The notes under the pieces: generated by a model
Told to the model about the DNA's origin: nothing
Database searches by the model: none
What the model saw: only the letters and a program-made list of their open reading frames with translations
Assembly (NCBI GenBank): GCA_964493075.1
Contig: CAZBNU010000010.1
Location: forward strand, 1 to 39,994
Source: SLFT01 sp964493075
GTDB taxonomy: Bacteria; Hydrogenedentota; Hydrogenedentia; Hydrogenedentales; CAITNO01
Direction: 5' to 3'
DNA length: 39,994 bases
Program-made: the position numbers and the translations under genes
In this document: in pieces, positions 34,097 through 39,994 of the stretch
Layout: each line of letters opens with the position of its first letter
Position numbering within the stretch: position 1 is the first letter of the stretch

Positions 34097-35212
34097 ATGA
34101 CCCATGAATCTTCTTCAATTATTGAGTTGTTCGCCAAGTGCCCGGCACTGCAAGCGTGCATTCCCTATATGCCGCTGGCGACTTTGCCCACGACGATACA
34201 GGATGCTCCGGCGTTTGCGCGGCAGCACGGCATGGCGTCATTGCATATCAAACGCGATGACCAATCCGGTACGTTGTATGGCGGCAACAAAACCCGGAAA
34301 CTCGGGTTTCTGCTGGCTGCGGCACGGGAACGAGGCGCACGCAGCGTAATTACCTTTGGCGCGGCGGGGTCGAATCATGCGCTTGCCACGGCGTTGTATG
34401 CCCGTGAATGTGGGATGGGTGCAGCGCTCATTTTGGGACCCCAGCACAACAGCGATCATGTCCGGGAGAATATCCGCGCCATGTACCTGTCGGGCGCTAC
34501 GCTGTGTCCGTGTGCCTGGAAGGATACAGTGAGAACGGCCGCCTCTGTTTTTCACAAGTTTTGGGAACAAGACGGCAGTGCGCCTTATGTCATTCCGCCG
34601 GGAGGTTCCTCGCCTGCGGGTGCGCTGGGGTTTGTAAACGCCGCGTATGAACTCAAGCGGCAGTGCGATGAAGGCATAGTGCCTGAGCCGGATATTTTGT
34701 ATGTGGCGTCGGGGACGATGGGCACCTGTATCGGGCTGGCATTGGGGCTTTCCGCCGCGGGCATGAAAACCAGGGTTATGGCGATTCGCGTAACCACCGA
34801 GCCCTACACAGGGATGGAACGGGCAAAGATGCTGTTTGGTGCTGTTCGGGCACTACTGGCAGAGGGAGACGCCGCATTTGCCCGGTGCAACCTCTCCCCC
34901 TCGCACTTTGAAATCCGGGATGAGTTCTTTGGCCGGGATTACGCCCTATACACGAAGGAAGGCATTGCCGCGATGGATACGGCAAAAGAGGAACTGGGCC
35001 TGTCTCTTGAGGGCACCTATACCGGCAAAACCTTCGCCGGGCTGCTGGCGGACGCATCAGCGGGTCGTCTGCAGGGAAAGCATGTGTTGTTCTGGAATAC
35101 CTACAACGGCGGCGCTCCTGACGGGATGGAGGGGGAATTTGACTGCCGCATGTTGCCCGTTATGCTGCAGGAATACTTTGAATCGAAAACCCCACCCCAG
35201 GAATTTTGTTAA
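34097..35212 (+). CDS. PLP-dependent ACC deaminase / D-cysteine desulfhydrase family enzyme
   Basis: The 371-residue protein is a fold-type II PLP enzyme. The cofactor lysine is Lys65 in GTLYGGNKTRKLGFL, and ITFGAAGSNHALATA binds the cofactor phosphate region or substrate carboxylate. Further family marks are IPPGGSSPAGALGFVNAAYE and YVASGTMGTCIGLALGL. Members break down 1-aminocyclopropane-1-carboxylate or D-cysteine, giving ammonia with 2-oxobutanoate or pyruvate plus sulfide. D-cysteine desulfhydrase is the more common activity, but the sequence alone does not decide. Length is slightly over the usual 330-340. There is no signal peptide. The upstream gene is divergent and the downstream receiver gene has its own promoter, so this looks monocistronic. 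Confidence 0.85.
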   Translation: MTHESSSIIELFAKCPALQACIPYMPLATLPTTIQDAPAFARQHGMASLHIKRDDQSGTLYGGNKTRKLGFLLAAARERGARSVITFGAAGSNHALATALYARECGMGAALILGPQHNSDHVRENIRAMYLSGATLCPCAWKDTVRTAASVFHKFWEQDGSAPYVIPPGGSSPAGALGFVNAAYELKRQCDEGIVPEPDILYVASGTMGTCIGLALGLSAAGMKTRVMAIRVTTEPYTGMERAKMLFGAVRALLAEGDAAFARCNLSPSHFEIRDEFFGRDYALYTKEGIAAMDTAKEELGLSLEGTYTGKTFAGLLADASAGRLQGKHVLFWNTYNGGAPDGMEGEFDCRMLPVMLQEYFESKTPPQEFC

Positions 35213-35227
35213 CCCCGAGTATCGTGT

Positions 35228-35256
35228 TTGATTGGGGCGTATATAAGTGCTACACT
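35228..35256 (+). promoter_or_regulatory. Predicted promoter for the receiver-domain gene
   Basis: TTGATT (35228-35233) and TACACT (35251-35256) are spaced by 17 bases, and the start point would be near 35263. The leader to the ATG at 35320 would be about 57 bases. Confidence 0.55.
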
Positions 35257-35319
35257 TTTTCTAGCGTTGGTTGGCGTGTCGTTACTTTATCAGGACCTGT
35301 CTGCCCCGGGAGGGCTGCC

Positions 35320-35727
35320 ATGAAGAACAGAGTGTCCAGCAAAGAAAAAACGCGCATTCTGGTTGTGGATGACGACCCCTACTACCTCGAGATCATCCCT
35401 GCTGTTCTGGCCCAGGATAATGCCTGCACGGTGTTTACGGCGTCCACCGGATTCGACGCAGGACTGATGGTGATGGAATATGCGCCCCATGCTGTGATAC
35501 TTGATATTCACCTCTCTGATACGGACGGACGCGCCGTGTGTGAACGTATCAAGTCGCGCAAGGAAACTGCGGGTACGCGCGTGCTTGGGATATCCGGCTT
35601 CGTTGCCGAAGACGAAATTTTCGCCCTTGCCTCTTATGGGTTTGATGATTTCCTGAAAAAGCCCTTCCAACTGGAAGAACTGAAAACGCGTGTTGCAAAC
35701 CTGCTCCGTCCAGCCATCAAACACTGA
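35320..35727 (+). CDS. Single-domain response regulator (CheY-like receiver)
   Basis: The 135-residue protein is a receiver domain and nothing more. The acidic pocket is Asp17-Asp18 in ILVVDDDPYY, the phosphorylated residue is Asp62 in VILDIHLSD, the switch residue is Ser92 in GISGF, and the conserved Lys is Lys114 in FLKKPF. The ATG at 35320 is chosen because GGGAGGG lies seven bases upstream. No histidine kinase or output domain is nearby, so its partner kinase and target are elsewhere. Lone receivers often work in phosphorelays or by protein contact. Confidence 0.92.
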   Translation: MKNRVSSKEKTRILVVDDDPYYLEIIPAVLAQDNACTVFTASTGFDAGLMVMEYAPHAVILDIHLSDTDGRAVCERIKSRKETAGTRVLGISGFVAEDEIFALASYGFDDFLKKPFQLEELKTRVANLLRPAIKH

Positions 35728-35777
35728 CAGAGGCGCCCACCGCAAACCCTACCCCAAAGTGCAGCCGATAAAATCCG

Positions 35778-35832
35778 GTATAAAAAAAGAGTTGAAAAAT
35801 AGTTATACTATATGTTATACTTCCGGTATAAC
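35778..35832 (+). promoter_or_regulatory. Toxin-antitoxin promoter with four GTATAAC/GTTATAC half-sites
   Basis: A promoter is visible as TTGAAA (35792-35797) and TATACT (35816-35821), spacing 18, with an extended -10 TG. Half-sites are GTATAA (35778-35783), GTTATAC (35802-35808), GTTATAC (35814-35820) and GTATAAC (35826-35832). The last two form a perfect inverted repeat with a five-base spacer that covers the -10 box. This fits autoregulation by the ribbon-helix-helix antitoxin encoded just downstream. Confidence 0.75.
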
Positions 35833-35847
35833 AGAAAAGGAATGCCG

Positions 35848-36099
35848 ATGACATCAAAAACAGCCATATCCCTCGAAGACGACCTGCTTTACAAAATGGA
35901 AGACCTTGCGGAAAAGCTGCATCTGTCGCGTAGCGGAGTTTTTGCCGAGGCCGCACGCGAATACATACTGCGGCACGAAAACCAGATTCTGATGGAAGCC
36001 ATCAACGATACCTACGGCAACCCCACAGACAAAGAAGAGACCCAATTGCTCCGTCGTCATAAAAAGGGCCATCGCCGTCAGGTTGAAGGGCAATGGTAA
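35848..36099 (+). CDS. Ribbon-helix-helix (CopG/MetJ-type) antitoxin
   Basis: The 83-residue protein starts TSKTAISLEDDLLYKMEDLA, the beta strand and first helix of a ribbon-helix-helix DNA-binding domain, followed by LSRSGVFAEAAREYI, the second helix. The C-terminal 35 residues are charged and would wrap the toxin. The ATG at 35848 has AAGGA at eight bases; one at 35842 would be too close. The gene overlaps the MazF-like toxin by seven bases, the classic antitoxin-first order with coupled translation. It should repress its own promoter at 35778-35832. Confidence 0.9.
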   Translation: MTSKTAISLEDDLLYKMEDLAEKLHLSRSGVFAEAAREYILRHENQILMEAINDTYGNPTDKEETQLLRRHKKGHRRQVEGQW

Positions 36100-36452
36100 T
36101 CCGGCAGGGCGACGTTTTCTGGGTGAATCTGGGAGCGCCGCGGGGTTCCGCGCCGGGATATCGCCATCCCCATGTGGTGGTGCAGAACAACCTGTTTAAT
36201 GCAAGCCGCATATCCACGGTGATAGTGTGCGCGTTGACCTCAAAGGTGCGTTACGCCAACGCGCCGGGCAATGTATTGTTGAACAAGGGCGAAGCAAAAC
36301 TTCCCAAGGCAAGCGTGGTTAATGTCACCCAGGTGTTTACCGTGGACAAATCCGATCTGGAAGAAAAGATAGGAACCCTTTCCGACTACCGCATAAAGGA
36401 AGTTCTTGAGGGCATGGCGCTGGTGCTACAACCCCGTGAAGTAGATTTCTGA
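36093..36452 (+). CDS. MazF/PemK-family mRNA interferase toxin
   Basis: The 119-residue protein matches MazF-like endoribonucleases, which cut mRNA at short sequence motifs and stop growth when the antitoxin is lost. Visible marks are IRQGDVFWVNLG at the start, GYRHPHVVVQNNLFN with the conserved Arg and Pro, STVIVCALTSKVRYANAPGN, and LPKASVVNVTQVFTVDKSDL with the catalytic-region Thr. Length and order are typical. It overlaps its antitoxin gene by seven bases. A HAD-membrane gene starts 34 bp downstream, with an own -10-like motif. Confidence 0.93.
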   Translation: MVIRQGDVFWVNLGAPRGSAPGYRHPHVVVQNNLFNASRISTVIVCALTSKVRYANAPGNVLLNKGEAKLPKASVVNVTQVFTVDKSDLEEKIGTLSDYRIKEVLEGMALVLQPREVDF

Positions 36453-36464
36453 ATCTTGTAAACC

Positions 36465-36483
36465 AGTTATTTGTTATACTTCC
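36465..36483 (+). promoter_or_regulatory. Copy of the antitoxin operator/extended -10 motif before the HAD-membrane gene
   Basis: TTGTTATACTTCC at 36471-36483 repeats the 11-base GTTATACTTCC of the toxin-antitoxin operator at 35814-35824. It is preceded by AGTTAT (36465-36470), similar to the upstream half-site. As an extended -10 (TGTTATACT) it would start transcription close to the ATG at 36487, giving a leaderless message. No ribosome site is present. Confidence 0.55.
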
Positions 36484-36486
36484 CCT

Positions 36487-37890
36487 ATGGTAGATTCTGG
36501 CGAAAAAGAACAGGCGCTCGACGCCGTTACGTCTGGCAAGTACGATAGTATCCTGCTAGATTTTGATCACACCCTGTTTCTGGATAATTCCACCGACCGT
36601 TATCTGGATGCGTTGCGTCCGCGGCTCCTGGCTTTTCTACTGGTTGCTGCGAGCGACTGGATTGTTCGTGCGCTGGCATGGTTTGGATTGTGTTCCTACA
36701 ACAACCAGCGGGACTTCATGCGCGTCCTGGTATGCACACTGCTGATGCCCTGGAACCTGCTATGGTGGCCCGGCGTCGCTTCAAAACTTGCCAAAGAGAA
36801 AATAAATGTCCCGTTGCTGGAATTCCTGCCGGACGATAAGCCCATTATTGTAGTAAGCCACGGCTTCCATCATAGTATCAGGCCCATGCTTGATGCTGTC
36901 GGATTATCGCGGGCCGAGATCGTTGCTTCCCGCGCACTGCCTCCCTTTCGAAACCTGCGTCTGGAAGGTAAATTCCACGCGCTGGATCAGGACATAAAAA
37001 ACGCTTTGTTTATTACCGATAAGGATGATGAGCCCGCAGAAGCCGTTGCTAAATCTTATCCCATCGAATGGTGTCCACCCACACCGCCGCCTTTTGATGG
37101 GTACTACGTGCCATTGCGTTACACGGTCGAAGGCAAGTACGCCAACCGCCGTTATTTCACCTATCAAATACTACAGGAAGATTTTGCGCTCTTACTGTTG
37201 GCCTACGCCTTTTCACCCTTGTACGTCGTTGGCTTATGGTTTCTTTTCCTGTCGCTGTATGCTATCTATGAAATTGGTTATTTCGACAACGACCACATCG
37301 CAGCCCGCAAAGAAGAAAAACCGGTGGTATCCGAAGCTGCTCTTCAGTTTGCGTCCCATCCCCGAATCAAGCCCTGGGTATGGTCGTTTATACTCGCTGC
37401 GTGCGGCATCCTTCCACTCTATTATGCAGGCGACATTTCCTTTTCCTTACCCACTACGCTGTTTGTCTGGCTTGTGATTCTTGTCAGTGTCTACAGTGCC
37501 TTTTATGTCTTTAACCGTATCAGTCCCCGCAAAAGAATTCCGGTTTTCCCCCTGCTCCATATCCTCAAAACCTTTTCGTTTGTTGTTATCCTGCCGTTGA
37601 CGCTGATTGGCATATTGCTGCTTGCGGCGCAGGTACTGTCCATATCTACCAATTACCTCATCTATCGGCTGGGCGGCAAACTGGAAAAGTTCAACCGGCA
37701 GTTATGGCGTATGCTATTCTTTCTGGTGTGCTGTATCGCCGTTTATATTGTGGTTACTCCTACCCTCTCCACAAACGATTACATCCGCTTCGCATTGATT
37801 ATTGTATGGGGCGCCCTCCGCACTGTTGAAGCTGCATATCACAAGAATATCCTCCGTATCATAGGAGAAATGGTTAAGAACCGGTTGTGA
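36487..37890 (+). CDS. HAD-type phosphatase domain fused to a polytopic membrane domain (possibly UbiA-like)
   Basis: The 467-residue protein has an N-terminal HAD domain: motif I ILLDFDHTLF with Asp25 and Asp27, motif II VVSHG with its Ser, and ITDKDDE as motif IV. About eight hydrophobic segments follow from residue 230 onward. Between them lies YEIGYFDNDHIAARKEEKP, an acidic segment that resembles the Asp-rich prenyl-diphosphate site of UbiA-type enzymes and occurs in related membrane proteins near polysaccharide genes. HAD-UbiA fusions are known and may act on polyprenyl-phosphate sugars. The UbiA assignment is weak. No ribosome site precedes the ATG. It follows the toxin gene by 34 bp and may be partly read through from it. 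Confidence 0.7.
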   Translation: MVDSGEKEQALDAVTSGKYDSILLDFDHTLFLDNSTDRYLDALRPRLLAFLLVAASDWIVRALAWFGLCSYNNQRDFMRVLVCTLLMPWNLLWWPGVASKLAKEKINVPLLEFLPDDKPIIVVSHGFHHSIRPMLDAVGLSRAEIVASRALPPFRNLRLEGKFHALDQDIKNALFITDKDDEPAEAVAKSYPIEWCPPTPPPFDGYYVPLRYTVEGKYANRRYFTYQILQEDFALLLLAYAFSPLYVVGLWFLFLSLYAIYEIGYFDNDHIAARKEEKPVVSEAALQFASHPRIKPWVWSFILAACGILPLYYAGDISFSLPTTLFVWLVILVSVYSAFYVFNRISPRKRIPVFPLLHILKTFSFVVILPLTLIGILLLAAQVLSISTNYLIYRLGGKLEKFNRQLWRMLFFLVCCIAVYIVVTPTLSTNDYIRFALIIVWGALRTVEAAYHKNILRIIGEMVKNRL

Positions 37891-37960
37891 TAGCATGGGA
37901 ACCTGCCCCATATAAGAGTATTATTATCGGTATTGTAGTATATTATTTCCATTTAATCAA

Positions 37961-37989
37961 TTGCGAAAATAATTAAAATATGGTATAAT
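37961..37989 (+). promoter_or_regulatory. Strong predicted promoter for the GEVED-like surface protein
   Basis: TTGCGA (37961-37966) and a perfect TATAAT (37984-37989) are 17 bases apart, with an AT-rich spacer and an extended TGG before the -10. Transcription would start near 37996, 44 bases ahead of the ATG. Confidence 0.75.
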
Positions 37990-38039
37990 GTTGTTGATGT
38001 TTGCTGTGGAATGTGCTGGAATGACTAGGAGGAAACAAC

Positions 38040-39935
38040 ATGAAAAAAAATATCTTTGTGGCATTTTGCCTTGTGGTCACAGGAATTGCGGCCGCACAAC
38101 CTGCCGATTTTGGCGATGCGCTCATGGAGCCGATACCAACATTGCTTGCCAATGGCGGTCCCTACCATCTTGACACTTCAAAGGAATGGATTGGATCCAG
38201 TTCGACCTGTACCACAACAACGGAAACGGATGCACTGCCGACTGATTTCAATGACGGTTATATTGTTGTTCGTGAGGTTTATTTTAACAGTCAGTTTGCC
38301 AATATGGGTCAGGTATGTGTTCCCGTAACCACAACAAGCGATGCCGCGGTGCGCTATCTTAATGTTGCTTTGGACCTGAATAATGATGGTGTTTTTGCCA
38401 CCTATCCTGTTGGCACGCACATGCAATATGAATGGGTGGTTGTCAATCTGCCAATTGTTTTCGTGAACGAAAGCAAAGTCGTAACATCTGTGTTCACGTT
38501 ACAGGCGCCCCTTGTAAGTGGGGCTGGCAGGGCAACTTTGAGCACTGCTCCCATAGATCCGATGCTTTATGGTCCAGTCGGTTGGGATGGCAGAGGTCCT
38601 GCCGGCGGCTTTGCGCGTGGCGAGACGGAAGATTTTGCTGCCTTTACCACCTCTCTGTACTATTACGATTCCCTTCCGGGCAGCATCCAAATGCCCGCGC
38701 CACCTGTCTATTATTTGCCGGAAAACAAACCTTTCCCGAATCCCCCTGTTTATGAGACTCCCAAAGGGCCAGCGGGTCCTTGGCCAGTGCCGGAAGTGCC
38801 CGCTGCACCTGGCCAAGGCGAAACACCATATACCCCGGAAAGTGATGAACCGGAGCGTCTGGACAATCCACCACCGGTGAATCCTGTTGCGGATCAGGGT
38901 TCTGTAGCGAATATGCCTGATATAAAACAAGGACCAAACGAATGTGTGCCCGCTTCTACGGCTAATTCTCTTCGGTATCTGTTTAATAAGGCGGGAATGA
39001 CTCCGCCGGGCGATAGCGATGCCTTTAACAAGGACTTATTTGATAAACTCAAAGAAGCCATGAAGACCAATCAGGGGAGTACGGGTACTGTAATCGATCC
39101 GGAAAATCCCAATAATAATAATTTTATTAAGGGAAAGCAAGCAGCGAAGATTCACGATACACTGCGCAATGGGAAAGTTACCACGGTACAACAGAATCCG
39201 ACACGCGATAACCTTATTAACGCCATTAAGCAAGGGAAGAATGTTGAAATTGTTATCACGCGGTACAATAGTGATGGCACCGTAGGTGCGCGTCACATGG
39301 TAACGGTTGTTGGCTTTGTTCAATATGCTGACGGCACTTTGGAACTGAAAATCCACGATCCCAATGACAAAGAAACAGGCGAAAATGCGGGTGATACCGT
39401 CAAACCGCCGCGAGAACATACACTCACCATAAAACCCGGCCAGTCCGACAAGGGTGGCTTGGAATTGCGAGGTATGGTGCGCGATGGCGGCGACCACGAA
39501 ACGAATACCGACGGAGACACCTATGTTATTGAGACTATGTTTACGGAACATCTTGCCGAACCCCTTATTTCAGTCTTGATAGATTTGTTGGGTGAAGTAA
39601 CTACAGGCAATCCGTTTGAAATGGAAGCCATCTTATGGGATAAGGCTACAGCCAGCCATTACCAGTGGATGAAAGATGGTGATGACATTGAAGGCGCCAT
39701 AGGTCCCACGTATTTTGTACCCGCAGCTACTCCCGCCGATAGTGGTGAGTATACGTGTTGGGCCTATGACCAAGTATCAGAGACCTACGGGGTTAGCAAT
39801 ATGGTTTCGGTAATTGTAGTGTCCGACGCTGCCGTACCGCTCAGCAGTATTGCAACAATGGCACTCCTGTCCGTAGTACTAAGCTGTTGCGCGGCTTTGA
39901 TTCTCCGCCAAAAACGCCGCGTTCAAAAGCAGTAA
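38040..39935 (+). CDS. Surface protein: GEVED-like, Cys-peptidase-like and Ig-like domains with C-terminal sorting tail
   Basis: The 631-residue protein has a perfect AGGAGG at seven bases and a signal peptide ending near AAAQP. Residues about 20-205 open with PADFGDALMEPIPTLLANGG and end with RGETEDFAAF, the layout of GEVED-type adhesion domains. A Pro-rich spacer follows (about 215-290). Residues about 295-500 look like a papain-fold (C39-like) cysteine peptidase: Cys302 in ECVPAST, His419 in ARHMVTVVGF, and Asp440 in KIHDPND. Residues about 515-595 are Ig-like (YQWMKDGDD and SGEYTCWAYD). The C-terminus, AVPLSSIATMALLSVVLS plus RQKRR, is a Pro motif, membrane helix and basic tail, like that of the Gly-rich protein at 16721. 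Peptidase activity is inferred from motif order only. Confidence 0.72.
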   Translation: MKKNIFVAFCLVVTGIAAAQPADFGDALMEPIPTLLANGGPYHLDTSKEWIGSSSTCTTTTETDALPTDFNDGYIVVREVYFNSQFANMGQVCVPVTTTSDAAVRYLNVALDLNNDGVFATYPVGTHMQYEWVVVNLPIVFVNESKVVTSVFTLQAPLVSGAGRATLSTAPIDPMLYGPVGWDGRGPAGGFARGETEDFAAFTTSLYYYDSLPGSIQMPAPPVYYLPENKPFPNPPVYETPKGPAGPWPVPEVPAAPGQGETPYTPESDEPERLDNPPPVNPVADQGSVANMPDIKQGPNECVPASTANSLRYLFNKAGMTPPGDSDAFNKDLFDKLKEAMKTNQGSTGTVIDPENPNNNNFIKGKQAAKIHDTLRNGKVTTVQQNPTRDNLINAIKQGKNVEIVITRYNSDGTVGARHMVTVVGFVQYADGTLELKIHDPNDKETGENAGDTVKPPREHTLTIKPGQSDKGGLELRGMVRDGGDHETNTDGDTYVIETMFTEHLAEPLISVLIDLLGEVTTGNPFEMEAILWDKATASHYQWMKDGDDIEGAIGPTYFVPAATPADSGEYTCWAYDQVSETYGVSNMVSVIVVSDAAVPLSSIATMALLSVVLSCCAALILRQKRRVQKQ

Positions 39936-39957
39936 CAACCACGACCCGATAATTGAT

Positions 39958-39994
39958 ACACATGCCATAACTTTTCGGTTATGGCATGTGTTTT
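39958..39994 (+). terminator. Rho-independent terminator at the right window edge
   Basis: ACACATGCCATAAC (39958-39971) and GTTATGGCATGTGT (39978-39991) form a perfect 14-bp stem with a six-base loop, followed by Ts to the window end. It terminates the surface protein gene whose stop is 23 bases upstream. The T-run is cut by the window edge. Confidence 0.9.

Overview
The window looks like a fragment of a Gram-negative, probably uncultured, heterotrophic bacterium. TamA/TamB, TolB and a SurA-like lipoprotein point to an outer membrane. Signal-peptide proteins with a Gly-rich domain, PKD, Ig-like, EF-hand and GEVED-like modules, plus GlxGluProValGluGly-type linkers and C-terminal Pro-motif/TM/Arg-Lys tails, are the style of PVC-like or Hydrogenedentota-type genomes. 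That placement is an impression and not a measurement. A run of exactly 100 N at 1064-1163 shows this is a scaffolded draft assembly, perhaps a metagenome bin.

Left part (1-7269, minus strand): an envelope/cysteine operon read right to left. It holds a small protein with a Lys-Ala tail, cysE, tamA and tamB. tamB overlaps tamA by one base, runs across the N gap and leaves the window before its stop. Divergently, tolB is followed after one base by a HAD phosphatase with an unusually large cap.

Middle part (10.6-24 kb, plus strand): secreted or surface proteins and polysaccharide chemistry. A beta-helix plus five-bladed-propeller (GH43/GH117-like) protein precedes a large exported protein with an F5/8-type C domain, a propeller region resembling the hydrazine synthase alpha subunit, and two CXXCH haem sites. 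Next come an 1855-residue protein with a duplicated Gly-rich module, four PKD domains and a C-terminal sorting tail, and a GH88 unsaturated glucuronyl hydrolase.

Right part (24-40 kb): a CPBP-type membrane protein with Gln-Gln in place of Glu-Glu; a MarR-GNAT fusion overlapping an ornithine/alanine-racemase-like gene, followed by a methyltransferase and a parvulin-like lipoprotein; a BNR sialidase-fold protein; an EF-hand cell-surface protein; a ceramidase-like hydrolase on the minus strand; an ACC-deaminase/D-cysteine-desulfhydrase-like enzyme; a lone receiver domain; a CopG/MazF toxin-antitoxin pair with a multi-half-site operator; a HAD protein fused to a polytopic membrane domain whose start carries the same operator/promoter motif; and a GEVED-like/cysteine-peptidase-like/Ig surface protein with a second C-terminal sorting tail.

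No rRNA, tRNA, CRISPR array, transposase or integrase was recognised. The most unusual parts are the HzsA-like dihaem protein, the duplicated Gly-rich PKD protein, the two matching C-terminal sorting signals, and the motif shared by the toxin-antitoxin operon and the HAD-membrane gene.
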